A stretch of 64,000 nt of DNA from Chimonanthus salicifolius (GCA_013350335.1 CM023537.1:10782438-10846437), one strand, 5' to 3'; positions 1 through 11,339 are shown, counted from the stretch's first letter. A program made the numbers and translations. Notes: a model not told the origin generated them from the letters alone.

Positions 1-424
1 AGATGTGTGTATGTGCATGACGTGGTTGGCATGCATTAGTGAGTGATATGTGGTACAACCTACACATGCGTGAGTGTGAACATGATGTGATATTCGAGAT
101 GAGATTGTCTATGCATGTCTAATGTGTTGGTACATGTGAGCAACAAAAAGACTGTACATTGGGGGTTTTCTATTCCAAAAGATGTCCAAGTGAGATGGTA
201 TTGCTACTCCCTTTATGCATATCTCTAATTCCATCTCTTATAGAAAATTCACCTAATGGATCACCATCCCCAACCTTAATATCCTCATTGTTACAATCTT
301 ATGTAAACATAATTAAGCGACTCCAATAGTTCAAGAAAATATGATTTGTTTCTCATCCCTTAACCGTCTCCTAAAAGATACTAGCAAAACAATAGAACCT
401 CCCAGAAACTCGTAAGTCAGAATT
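1..424. other. Intergenic or intronic DNA, no gene seen
   Basis: The first ~130 bases are rich in TG/GTGA, then the sequence becomes ordinary AT-rich DNA. No open frame, RNA gene or clear repeat boundary is visible. It flanks the 3' end of the minus-strand LINE that follows. If the PXA gene continues to the left of the window, this would be intron sequence. Confidence 0.5.
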
Positions 425-535
425 GTTTTTAAAATTTAACTTCATTGATCAAAGAATGGAAAAATAAAAACAGACCAAAGTAAGCAGAAAAAGCCTGCCA
501 ACAAAGAAAAGAAACAAATAACACACAACCCCAGA

Positions 536-1072
536 TTACATAAAATTATTTACACTTTCTGATGACAAAGATACTCCTTGACGAGACAATTCATCTGCCT
601 CCGAATTGGCAGAGTGAGGAGCCCAAGAAACCGAATAACCAAAAACCTCAATAGAATGGCGAATTCTTTCAACCTTATCCAAATAAATCCATGGACACAG
701 AGAACCTGAAGCCCAACCAACAACTATCTTAGAACCACCTTCTAAGATACTCCCAACAACCCCTAGCCCTTCCAATACCAGAACACCTCTCCATAAAGAA
801 TGTAATTCCACATTAAGAACGGAACCATTGGAGAAAGGGCCCGCAAATGAGATCAAATTATCACCAGATGCATTTTGAATCACACCCCCAAAACCTGCTA
901 AGTCAAGATAACGGACACAACTTCCATTAAAATTAAGCTTGAGAAAACCCATCTCTGGAGGAATCCAAACAACATTCGTCACAGAATCTATATGAGACGT
1001 AGAATGATCCACCGAATCCCAAACCCTGCAGATATCTGAGATGGTAGCACCTCGGAATTTTCCCGACCCCAC
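536..1072 (-). pseudogene. RNase H-like domain of the degenerate L1 element
   Basis: This frame begins near PPEMGFLKLNFNGS and continues through GGVIQNASGDNL, VELHSLWRGVLVLEG and a closing APHSANSEADELSR. That order (first catalytic strand, GG(V/I)IR-like loop, E-containing helix, N-x-x-AD-x-L-S) is the RVT_3/RNase H fold found at the C-terminus of many plant LINE ORF2 proteins. The first acidic position is changed (NFNGS where NFDGA is usual), so catalysis is doubtful. It belongs to the same minus-strand element as the RT at 2.2-3.6 kb; the decayed zinc-linker region lies between them. Confidence 0.82.
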
Positions 1073-2179
1073 AATCCACTAAGCAGCCTCTTTATCACTT
1101 CAATAAGATGCATAACAAAAGCCTCTTTACCTTTAAAAATTCTAGAAGTCCTTTCCAACCAAATTGACCATACTATACTCAGAACAATCACTGCCCAAAG
1201 ATTCCACCGAAAAGAACTACCAACCATCAACACTTCCTCATTAAACATATCTTACCAAGCTCTTGGCAAACAAAACGCCATCCTTAAATCTGAAAGAAGT
1301 GGCACCAACTCTGATTCGCATAACTGCAATGCAGAAGAAGATGGTTCACCATCTCTTCATTAGCCAAGCATAGAGGACATGTATTGACAATGAGCATTCG
1401 TCGCAATCGCAAATTATCTATCGTCAAAATCTTCTCCAGTCAAACCAACCACCCAAAAACCTTCACCTTAAAGGGGGCAACACCTTTCCAAATTTTCAAA
1501 TGCATTCTTGGCACATCACCAACACAAGTCAATTTAATACAAAAAGACCCCATGAGGATTAGGCTCTCAAGTGTGCCTATCTTCACCACTTCCCACAACA
1601 AAAACATTGTTCCACTGGGCCATTAAAGAAAACCACTCCTCTATCATCCAATCCTCCAAAGATCTTCTAGACTGAGGACACCAAACTACCTCACCCTGAT
1701 GAATGTCAAAACACATCTTAACCTTAGCTTCCTTATTAGCTGCTAAGGAGAAAAGAACAGGAAATTTAGAAAACCATGAGACATCACACAACCACTTATC
1801 CTTCCAGAAAAGAATTCCATGCCCAGAGTAAGCACTATTCCTGAACCAGAGTCAAATAGCAAAGAGATAGAGCACACACCACAAGGCCCTTCTATTAGAA
1901 CTAACAATCTGTCATCCCACACTATTCAACCTGTATTTTCTTATAATGAGATGCTTCCGTAAACCTTTTGAAGAATCCTCCAATCTCGACAAGCATTCCC
2001 AATAAGGCAATATTGAAGATACAAATGGGTCGAATGCCAAGCCCACCTTCCTTCACTGATTTACATACTTGAGACCAAGAGACCAAGTGGAACTTTCTTT
2101 TATCCATGTCATCCTTCCACAAGAACTTTCTGAATGCTCTCCAATTTTTGAACACCAACAATTGAACATTTAAACACAC

Positions 2180-3610
2180 TCAGAAAGTAAACAGGGAGAC
2201 TCGAGAAAACATAATAAGAATAATCATACCACCAATAGACAAATGCTTTCCCTTCCATATCGATAGTCTTTTCTCCATTTTCTCAATAACCTTATCCCAA
2301 CAAGACTTACCAAGGTTACCCTTACAAAGAGGAAGGCCAAGATAAGATGGAAAAGAAGCAACTCCACACACCAACACAGAAGCCAGCTCTGCGCACAAAC
2401 TGTGAGCCACATTAGCCCCCATCAATTCACTCTTGAGAAAATTAATCTTCAACCTAAACAAATCTGAAACCATAAGAGGATAGCCCGAACCATCTTCAAC
2501 TCCTCAACATCAGCCATGAGGAACAAAATAGTATCATCAGTGTACTGAAGGTGCGTAATATCAATCTTTATATGATCAATATGAAACCCATGAATCAACC
2601 CCTGGGTAGATGCAACATGAAGCATAAGATGAAGAGCCTCCGCAACAATCACATAGAGATAAGGGGATAACGGATCACCTTGTCTGATTCCCTTCCCCAT
2701 TCTGAAAAAATCCTTAGAACTCCCATTTACCAAACAGATAAATGGGCCGAAGCAACACAAGACCGCATCCATCTTCTCCACCTATCACCAAAGCCCATAC
2801 ATTGCAACACAAAATCAAGGAAAGACCAATCCACTCTATCATAGGCTTTCTGAAAGTCCAACTTACATACTACCCATGACTCCCCAAACTGAAATCTCGA
2901 ATGCAGACACTCATGGGCCACCACCGCCGAATCCACAATTTGCCTCCCTTCAAGAAAAGCACTTTGATTAGGAGAGATATGGAAGCACCACCTTTAGCCG
3001 ATTAGCCAAAACTTTAGCTAAAATTTTATAAGGACTTCCAACCAAGGAAATAGGCCAAAAATCATTTAACTCCGAAGCACCAAAGTTTTTTCGGAATCAA
3101 AACAATAAATGAAACACCCAAACCATTGGAAATGACTCATTTATCAAAGAACTCATAGATGAACTCTAAAACCTCAGATTTTACCAGCTCCCAAAAATAT
3201 TTAAAAAATATGATAGGAAAACCATCCGGGCCCAAAGCTCTATCTTCACCCAATTGCCAAACTACAAGCTTCACCTCCTTTTCCTCAAAGGGAGATTCCA
3301 ATGCAACTACTTGATCCTCATTTAGAACCCGAAACGGAAGAGAAGCAGGAACAACAGCCTCACCATTATCAAAATAATCAACAATTTCTTCACATACCCC
3401 ACCCCTATTCTCCACCACATCCCCATCAACTGTGATAGAATGAATGTAGTAATTCTTACGTCTTCTAGCATTTGCCATGTGATGAAAACTCATTAAGTCA
3501 TAATTATCACAAACCTTTGATTTTTTATCCACAACCAAACTAAACAACATAGAAAATTTATCACTAAGAGTTACATCCCCCCACCAATCTTTCCAAAAAG
3601 GACTCTATAC
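2180..3610 (-). pseudogene. Reverse transcriptase of the degenerate L1 element
   Basis: RT fragments lie in several frames: 3137-3550 (fingers, with a GPDGFP motif), 2727-2936 (palm, KLDFQKAYDRVDW), 2449-2781 (RQGDPLSPYLYV and the catalytic box, here QYTDDTILF) and 2180-2473 (thumb, with SYLGLPLCKG and KHLSIGGMI). In known families the catalytic box is (F/Y)xDD, so YTDD keeps both aspartates. The first ~120 bases of the top fragment (FWKDWWGDVTL, FSMLFSL) look like the zinc-linker region that normally follows RT, which suggests a chimera or rearrangement. Not functional. Confidence 0.82.
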
Positions 3611-3620
3611 CCTTTTCCTA

Positions 3621-3939
3621 CAAAAAACCTCAAACCCCTCACAAAAATCTCTCCCATGTCACCATTCCACATGCGTAATCAATATTGAGAATTTTTTTTT
3701 TCTCAACTTCCTCACTCATGCACCAACCACACTCATCACTCTGCCCTCTCCGCCATCCCCCAAAGCCCTATTTAGAACCTACACCATAAGGTTGATTGTT
3801 CTCTCCTATATCTACATGAGCACTTGCATAGGAGAGCCTCGTTTCTCACTCAAAATTTAACCAATCCCAAGCTCCCTTCCTCTTTTGGTTTTGCTACCTC
3901 ATCCCAATTAACTAAATGAACATTCTTTTTTATCCTAAT
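3621..3939. other. Unassigned sequence between LINE fragments
   Basis: C/T-rich on the plus strand, with no open frame that I can assign. It may be the decayed 5' part of the LINE to its left or host DNA split by insertions. Confidence 0.35.
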
Positions 3940-4256
3940 CCATCATCATCATCAACAACCAATATCTCATCTATCTGGGGTCGGCTTCATGAGTTTTTTA
4001 TCTCCAATTGACCTTATCATAAACCATATCAGTGACTACAGTCTAATATGTACCTTTTTTATCCCTTCCCTCCATGTTTTCAAACGTCGCCTCTCCTCCT
4101 AATGCCTTCAATTCATACTTTCATAGCCTCCCCAACTCTATGCACTGGGCTATATTTGGTCTTCTACTAACATGACAAAACCAACTCAAACAAGTTTCTC
4201 TCAGTTTGTTGTCTATCTAAGCTATCTTTAAATTATCCCTAATGTGTTCGTTTTTC
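3940..4256 (-). mobile_element. RTE-like LINE 3'-end fragment
   Basis: Translated on the minus strand in broken frames this gives SWFCH/LSC-like residues, an RVGEAMK/GIRRRGD stretch, and finally VYDKVNWR followed by SRPQ. This matches the layout of plant RTE-type ORF2 tails, which end in ...MALDRxxWRxxIHVADP. The plus strand carries the GGGTCGGCTTCATGAG phrase and an ATC-trinucleotide tract (about 3943-3960), which corresponds to the short-repeat 3' tail typical of RTE elements. Only the tail is present. Boundaries are approximate; on the right it abuts an L1 fragment. Confidence 0.6.
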
Positions 4257-4740
4257 CCCAAATCGATCCCATAAAAGAATCCCTTTGTAACTTCTCTAAA
4301 CATTTTCCAACTCTCACCAACATCCTAAAGGGTAACATGTAACATGTTTGTAAGTTAGACAGGATGGCTCTAATTAAAATCAATCTACCCCCTAATGACA
4401 ATTAGTTCTTTGTCTTGCTAGCCAATCTCTTTTCAAATTGCTCCACCACTAGATCCCAGATTTTCTTCGACATAGGATTAGCGGCAATAGGTGGGTCAAG
4501 GTATGTCATTGGTAACTTCCCAACTTTACACCCAACTCTAGTGCTCTACTAGCCAATTCTTTCAGCAAAACTTCCTCCGAACCTAGACCCACTATTAAAC
4601 TCTTTCCTACATTAAACCTAAGACCAGAGACCAACTCGAAGCACCTCAAGATTGCATGCACCACCATTTATTCCTCCACTTTAACCTCACAGAAAAGTAA
4701 TGTCCCATCCACAAATTGGAGGTGAGATATATGTGTAAGG
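4257..4740 (-). mobile_element. Second L1-type LINE fragment (RT palm-thumb)
   Basis: The minus-strand translation runs HISHLQFVDGTLLFCEV, then ILRCFELVSGLRFNVGKS, then EKRLAS, SLGGRLILIRAIL and VGKCLEKLQRDSF. This is the catalytic-box-to-thumb part of an L1 RT, with the catalytic box decayed to FVDG (second Asp lost). It overlaps in function, but not in sequence, with the RT of the LINE at 0.4-3.6 kb, so it is a separate copy. It ends abruptly near the RTE fragment and within ~190 bp of exon 4 of the PXA gene. Confidence 0.78.
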
Positions 4741-4925
4741 AAGTGGCCAATGAAGAATCAAGATGAAGCAATTAAGAGACATTATATTGTCTTGTGACTA
4801 ACATAGCTCTCAATAGGAATGTAGAAAGACATAAAACTAACAAATTATTGGATGGACAAGGCTCAAAAAATGTGGATGATGATAATGAATGAATGTGGAC
4901 CTGAAAAACAAAAGAAAAAGCATAC

Positions 4926-6885
4926 CCTGGGCAGGCAAAATTCATAATGGGTTGCATCACCAAGCAGGTTAAAAACTCCTGGCCAAGGCAACGTACTAGG
5001 GAGCAATCAGCTTCTCGTGGTCTTAAGACTACAGCCAACACTCCTCCCATAAGCCGTTGAAGAACCTAAAACCAACATCAAAGGTCTAAGTGACTCGTGG
5101 GTGTATACAATGCAGCATATCAAAGGAAAATATTCTCTCTCAAATAAAATGTCAAAAGCAAATATTACTGATAAGAAAACTCACTCACACACACCTTGTA
5201 CTCACACTCAGAAGAAAACAAAGCAGGATGAAGCTCCTTAGAAGCTATCAGATGGTGCCGCAACCTTTCATCCCTTTCTTCAGAAGAAAGTGTTCCCATA
5301 ACATCCACACCAATAGATGATTGATTCCTTCTGTAGAGATCTATATGGTTCCCTATTAAATCTACCATGTCCCTGAATCATACAAAGTAATTTGTTTCAG
5401 ACAGTATGATAACCCAATACTCGGTCAATTAAAAAAGTATGTTGGTGACTACAAAAGTCACATAAAAGCACCTTGTTAGCAAGTCGACAAGGTTGATTTC
5501 TTTAACCCTTCCAGATATCTCACCAATGACATCTTTGATAAGTCTGTGTATCAATTCAGGGGCCTCTCTATCTGGAGTAATTTCTGAGTACCACAAATCT
5601 ATCATGAAATCCTGTAAAATCTTATTAATAAAATCATCCACTGCGGCCTCAACAAGAGGTGAACCAATTTTCCTTTTCCATTTTTTTGTTGCTGTTGGTA
5701 AAGGTGCAATACGGGGATCATCAAGTGACAACTGTTTTTTTTGCAAATGAGATAGATACGTTGGTTGGCGAAGCAATCGAACTTTCCATCTGAACTCCAC
5801 TTTATGAGATAGAAGGCGCAATGCGGAAAGCATAAGAAAAGATATGGGGATATTAGCCCACAATGATTTACTTGTGTCTGCAAAAAAAATGCGAAGACAT
5901 TTAACAATGCAGGATTGATGACAGCACATATGGTTTAAGTGGGGTTAATGAGGAAAGAACCAAATACGTTATAAGACATAATAGAAAACAAACTAGTCTA
6001 AGCAATATAGGAAGAAGAGGAAGAAGATGAAGACAGAGAACTAGGATAGGCACTAACTAACATAAGATTCCCAAATTGCAAGGATATAGCATGTTTATAG
6101 AATTTCCAAAATACGTCGTTTTTAATTCTATAGAATCAACAACATATATTGCATTGACACATAACAACACATATTCTAATGTCAGATTCTTTAGAAAATG
6201 GCAGTATACTTACAAAACTAATTTAAATTGCTAGTAATTGACAAAATGTAGTTACCTTTTAATTTCATATTAGATCGAGGAAACAAAAGTCTGTAAAAAA
6301 GTCAGTAAATGCTCATTATTGCAACCATAAAGGTTTTGATGTTCAAGTCATGTTAACCATTTCAATATAAAAACATGGGAAATGTGCAAGCATGGCAAAG
6401 TTGTTCATGGAAAGTGTGATCCTTTTACTAAAGCCTCAGAACCAAGTGCAAAGGGGCAGACTACCCTCATACTTGGTATTGCCTAGGCATGCCTTTGACT
6501 ATCAGCTCTGTTTACTTTATCTGATCATCTGTTCCTTTGTTGCCCATCATTTAATTTCATAAAACAAAGCAGTACACTTTTCATCTTATAAAAATGAATT
6601 TTTAATTGAAGTGGTACTTGACCTTTGTTGCCCATCATTTAATTTCACAAAACAAAGCAGTACACTTTTCATCTTATAAAAATGACTTTAATTGAAGTGG
6701 TACTTGATAATTGCAACAACACTCCACTAACCTATCTCCAGTTTGGTCAACCTATGTTCATCATGTCTGCAATATATGTCTGTCTCTTCTCTTTTGAGAC
6801 TGTCTCAAGCTTTAGCAGAATCTCTCTCTCCATCTTTTGAGATGGTGACTAGAGCTCACCCCACAACCAGACCCAGCTAAATGAA

Positions 6886-6969
<84 letters not shown>

Positions 6970-8962
6970 TTTTACATCTTTTATGATGGTGACTAGAGCT
7001 CACCCCAAACCCAGACCCAGCTAAATGAACATCTGAACATGTAAACTTGACAAGCCACAGTTTGGCTCATTTTTCAAGCCCATTAAACTATGGGGCACAC
7101 CCAAGCTTTAGCATAATAACCCTGTGAGAATTTTTAGCCCCTTCAATCTATTATATAGAAACTCCTTGGCTCCATTCCCCTTTTACAAGTCTTAGTCTAT
7201 TCTTATACTTTTTCTGGCCTTCAAAATGTTTGTCTGAAATATTGTATTCATTTCTTGGTAAAGATATGAATGTATATTTGAAAGTCCAAAAATCCCAAAA
7301 TCCTATCAAGAATAAACTGGTTGGGATGCAAAATTTAGATATGTTCAAAATTTTGGTTTCAAAACCACATCCTAATTTAATATCTGCTTGTTTTGGATGT
7401 GAATTTGGATAAGGCTAAATCCAAACCCAATAACCCAAATGGAATATGTGTAAATAACATACCAAAAAAAAACTGCATGTAATATAAGTATTGTAGTATA
7501 AAAAATAGATAAATCTAAATTTGAATCTGGAACCAGATCATAAGTTAGACTTGGATACGGATTGGGACATAACTATGTAGATATGATTTTGGATTCGGAT
7601 CCTGCACCAGGCATTTGATTGGATTCAAATTCAGATCCCACACATCGGATTCAAGTATAGATGCAGATTTTACTCAAATCCAACCCATTTGCATCCCTAC
7701 TTCTTAGGCATTATTACTTTCCCAAAGTTTCATTATGTGGCTGATAAGTTTGATAGCTTGATGGATGGCATAATTAGAAAACACCCTTATTCTCTTATAA
7801 AAGAGCCCAATGCGTTCTATTGCACTATTTGAAAATCCTACTTGTACTCGAGGATTTTGTTGGCTGATGATCAAATCTGCAGCCTCCTTTCAAAACTTGT
7901 ATTTCCACAAATACACCATAATACCAACCCTCTTTCTTCTATCTTAAATATTTTTGTTAACCATCCCTTCATTTGGTATTGACTCATTATCAACTTCAAC
8001 TTGCCTGTTCAATATTTTCACATAGACCCTTATAGTTCTTCTCTTAGTGCATCATACACGATCAAGGCCTCCATCCTCCTGTATTTTACTTTGGCAAGCT
8101 TGTAAATACCCTTCTAAGTTTGCACCCCGCTTTACTGCAAATTGGATGCCACAACTTGTCAATGGATTCATACTTAGGCAGTTGGCATTACTTAACTTTC
8201 TTAAATGAAACTTTAAAATCAGATTTTGAGGATGATGGCTGTGGCCAATAGCTGAATGGAAAGCTATCAGTTCCACCATGTGCTAAGGATGGGAGGCAAT
8301 GGGGCATGGAAAGCTATGGCTTCACTGAATTTGGAACCATTTTCTGCCTTCATACACGTGATCAACATCCATTTCATTCCATGTCAGACACAAAGAATAT
8401 CAGATGATATCTTCGGCAGAAAAGAATCCTCCAAACCCTCCCTTGCATGCGACCCTCAAGTGAAACCTGAATCATCCTGAACCTTAAAAATTTCATATTT
8501 ATTTCAATCTGCAAGTTACACCAGCAGGTTTCTTCACAATAATTAACACAGATAGCCAGCTGAATCGACTAAATAGAAAAATGCAACACTTTATTTTGCC
8601 AATTCAGTCGCATCATATACAATTCACAATTAAAACTGCAAGGTTCTTCCTAACTTCACCAAAATGGCACAGAGGAAGCAAACCATTCCATCATTACAGC
8701 ACCAAAAAAAAAAAACTTAATTGCGAAAACCAAATGGTCGCAATGGATCCTTCAATAAAAAGAGAACAGCAAAAAATCGAAAACTGAAAGGAAAAGAAGA
8801 AGAAAGGATGGGTATACGTGACAAGAAGTAGGCGATGCCGAAGACGCAAATGGCCCACCAAAGCGTCCGAACCTTGGCCTCCTCGATCAGATCTTGAAGT
8901 GTCCCCATGGCCTTCATGATTTCGATAACGTCGGCAATTTCTTCAATTCGTTCGTCCTTCAA
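4926..8962 (-). CDS. PXA-domain membrane protein (sorting-nexin-like), 5' four exons, partial
   Basis: Exons read right to left: 8818-8962, 5472-5877, 5195-5372, 4926-5065. All junctions are GT-AG and the phases agree (1, 2, 0), giving about 289 residues. The N-terminus has a hydrophobic pair: residues 34-47 (TLWWAICVFGIAYF) and about 53-72 (SLWANIPISFLMLSALRLLS). Then comes a Phox-associated (PXA) domain with VEAAVDDFINKILQDF, APELIHRLIKDVIGEISGR, VNLVDLLTR-like, LSSEERDERLRHHLI and GGVLAVVLRPREAD. In plants this architecture precedes a PX domain and a sorting-nexin C-terminal domain, and it is linked to endosomal/ER membrane traffic; that role is inferred. Start choice is open: the first ATG is at 8962, but the ATG at 8917 (MKAMGTLQDLIEEAK) may be the real start. 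The last donor (position 4925) leads to no recognisable exon 5. Three LINE pieces follow, so the gene either has a very large intron reaching past the left edge or is truncated. Confidence 0.85.
6534..6708. repeat. 88-bp tandem duplication
   Basis: Two head-to-tail copies, 6534-6621 and 6622-6708, starting CCTTTGTTGCCCATCATTT. They differ by a few substitutions and a small indel around ATGAATTTTTAATTG versus ATGACTTTAATTG. Confidence 0.95.
6887..6965. repeat. (CT)n microsatellite, about 39 units
   Basis: An uninterrupted CT dinucleotide run of nearly 80 bases. On the minus strand it gives a meaningless R/E repeat frame. It is bracketed by near-identical direct repeats (about 6827-6890 and 6960-7033) sharing GATGGTGACTAGAGCTCACC and CAGACCCAGCTAAATGAACA. 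Confidence 0.98.
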
Positions 8963-10419
8963 ACAGAAGACGATTCCAATGGAGATTTGAGGTTCGTTCG
9001 GAGCAGAGATTTCTCGACGCTGTGAGGAAAATGAAGAAAATTTTCCTTGAAATGGATTGGTTGAGAAAACCCTAGAAATTGGGATTTTCGTTTTCTTTGT
9101 CGAAGATTTTGGAGTCTAAAATTCCTCTTTCTTCTCAGTTTAATCTAAGGTCGCAGACCTGTTACGTTGTAACAAAAGATGGCCGTCGTCTGCTTGTGAA
9201 ATGCAATGAAGAGTCTTAACTTTAAACCGCATCGAATCCTATCGACTCGAGGAAGCTTCTAACAAACACACGTGCATTTATAGAAATTTAAGACCAAGGT
9301 GCAAACGGTTTATGATAATTCTCGATACACATGCAAATCTTCCTATTCATAGTCACTAACGTGGAAATTGAACTCAAATATAACTAAGAGATTTTTGTAC
9401 ACAAATACTTCAAATATTGTGACTTTGTGTTAGTAATGTCTTGAAAAAGAATATTGCGCCAAGAGTCAAGGGGTCTTGTTATGTCTAATTAATCATTTTC
9501 ATCCAAATTATCTCAACGCAATAGAAGAGAACTACTATCTTTTTAGAATCATAAGTACAACCACGTATAGGACAACTGCGTGTCACATGGTTAGTGAATC
9601 TTTCATCGATACAACTCGTGCGGCATTCACTCAATAACTTCATCATTAAGCGAACAAGGGCTAACAGCCAATTTGGTAAAACTTTGGACTAAGGTAATAA
9701 ACCAAACACAAACTTGAGAAAGAGATAAACACCAAAACTTGTCAACACAAACTCTAATTGTATTGAACAACAACAAGGCTATCACTCAAAGGCTACAAAC
9801 ACTCTAACTTTTGCAAACTCGTGAACTCTTAGCTAACTTGGGAGAAAATGAACTCTCCACCCTTATTCATACTTGAGTCTTGGAACAAATGTGGATAGGA
9901 TTGTACAAAATGGCAACAATTTAAGTGTTTTCTCTAAAATATCTACATACTTCTAGACACTCTAGAAATATCTAAGAATCTCTATACTTCTACATTCTTC
10001 CATGGACTTTCACACACTCCCATACAATTCTCTAACATTTAATAGACTTCTAAATTCTTCTAGAATACTCTACGATGTTCTATAAAACTCTAGAGAACTC
10101 CAAACTACTTCGGAACATTCTAGCAACCTTCTAGAGTCTACTTGAACCTCTTGTTCTTCTTCTTTGGCTTTCTCTTACAACAATCTTGGTTTGCTGGCCT
10201 TGGTTGTGGGTCTCAGATGATCGACTCGTGACATGCGACTGCCCTTTTAAGAATACGACTATGCACAGAACAATGTGCGCTAAAGGCAATACATCTAATA
10301 TGAGGAGTGCTAAGACAATGCATCACATACGTGCGACACTAGGTAATACAATGCATACGCGCAACTCTGGTATATACAGCGTATACATGCAGCACATCGC
10401 AAGTTAATATACAACACAT
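8963..10419. other. 5' flank of PXA gene, then LTR-like low-complexity DNA
   Basis: About 8963-9250 should hold the 5' UTR and promoter of the PXA gene, but no clear TATA box was picked. From ~9700 to ~10170 the DNA reads, on the minus strand, like the transcribed part of a plant retrotransposon LTR (poly-T and GTTTGTGTT phrases). It also contains a dense set of TTCTAGA/CTCTAGA words (9940-10140). I could not define LTR ends, a primer site or target duplications, so the retroelement call is only a suggestion. Confidence 0.35.
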
Positions 10420-10540
10420 TGTTGGGACAGCAAACAAGTCCCACATTGGTTGTGAAGAGTGGAGATATACAGACTTAAAAAGGGACTTGTGTCATCCACC
10501 TATCAGACTAGTGTTTTGGGATAGATACCCAGTCCTAACA
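10420..10540 (+). repeat. Left terminal repeat of the TRIM element
   Basis: 121 bp, TG...CA. It shares with the right copy the phrases AGTCCCACATTGGTTGTGAA and GACTAGT(G/C)TTTT. The two copies have diverged (several substitutions and 3 bp in length), so the insertion is not very recent. Confidence 0.92.
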
Positions 10541-10654
10541 AGTAATATCAGATCCATATCCCTAGGCAAATGCATGTAGACTCAAGAATCCTCTATGCGA
10601 ACAGGATGGTCGGAGACATTCTATCCACAGGAAAGGTTCGTTCGAGGGGGAAAA

Positions 10655-10772
10655 TGTTGGGACAGCGAACGAGTCCCACATTGGTTGTGAAGGAGGAAAT
10701 TTAGGGACTTATAAGAGACTTATATCACTCCATATTAGACTAGTCTTTTAGAATGGATACAAAGTCCTAACA
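10655..10772 (+). repeat. Right terminal repeat of the TRIM element
   Basis: 118 bp, preceded directly by the purine tract and followed directly by the target duplication CACAT. Confidence 0.92.
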
Positions 10773-11339
10773 CACATAAATTCTGAAAGTTAAGTAATTA
10801 AATCGTTTTGCATATAAGTTAATTTGCAATCCCATCAAATCCTTTTAATTTAATCAATTTCACGATTTCATCAATGCAAAAGCCAAAAAAAAGTAGATTG
10901 GCACAACCACTTTATTCATTTCGTCGTCAACTCTTTCTTCCTTCCTAACTATTCTTTTAATCTCGGTATTCTTTTCACCTTCTCACAAGCGTATTAAGTA
11001 TTTTTGTGAAGTCTGAGAGAACACTAGTGAGTTCATTTTTTTTTACAACTTTTTTTGTAAGCTCAATGCTAATATGTAAGAAAGTTATATTTTTATATTT
11101 ATCATTTTGATTAGTGCAATATGCATGCATTTTATATTTTCTTCATGTTGATGAAAATATTGTGGTTCCATTTAGTAGATGTATCTATAAATTTTGTTTT
11201 TTTACTAATCGCATGGTAAGATTCTTGTATTTTGATATATTGCGTGGTGGTAAAAATAAAGTTATATACATTAATCCTGAATATACACGCATGGACCTCT
11301 CAAAGTGTAGTATGCAAGAATTTGACCGTCCTGCCAAGG

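Larger units (their letters stand above)
425..3620 (-). mobile_element. Degenerate L1-type LINE (ORF2 with RT, zinc region and RNase H)
   Basis: Read on the minus strand, from high to low coordinates, this is the reverse transcriptase, zinc-binding linker and C-terminal RNase H of a plant L1-like non-LTR retrotransposon. Visible motifs are GPDGFP (about 3200), KLDFQKAYDRVDW (about 2840), RQGDPLSPYL (about 2670), YTDD replacing the usual FADD, YLGLPL (about 2330), then an RNase H-like domain. Many frameshifts and stops separate the pieces, so the element is dead. The low-coordinate end near 425-480 is A-rich on the minus strand, as expected for a LINE 3' end. No endonuclease or ORF1 is present, so the 5' end is missing. 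The high-coordinate edge is approximate. Confidence 0.85.
5878..8817 (-). other. Intron 1 of the PXA-domain gene (2.9 kb)
   Basis: The donor (exon ...TCAC then GTATAC) and the acceptor (a T-rich tract ending GCAG before ACACAAG) are both canonical, and the split histidine codon is restored in frame. The intron holds an 88-bp tandem duplication, a long CT microsatellite with duplicated flanks, and a run of short phrases built on GGAT(T/C)C-like words (7500-7700). No gene is visible inside it. Confidence 0.8.
10420..10772 (+). mobile_element. TRIM (terminal-repeat retrotransposon in miniature), complete
   Basis: A 353-bp element with two direct terminal repeats that start TGTTGGGACAGC and end AGTCCTAACA (TG...CA): 10420-10540 and 10655-10772. 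It is flanked by a perfect 5-bp target duplication CACAT (10415-10419 and 10773-10777). The 114-bp interior begins with AATATCAGATCCAT, which resembles the initiator-Met-tRNA primer site TGGTATCAGAGCC. It ends with the purine tract GAGGGGGAAAA (10644-10654) directly before the second repeat. It has no coding capacity. In the TRIM class, replication depends on proteins from autonomous LTR elements. Strand follows the primer site and purine tract. Confidence 0.93.

Noticed and set aside
6812..7003. Minus-strand frame with a long Arg-Glu repeat
   Set aside because: It is only the translation of the CT microsatellite.
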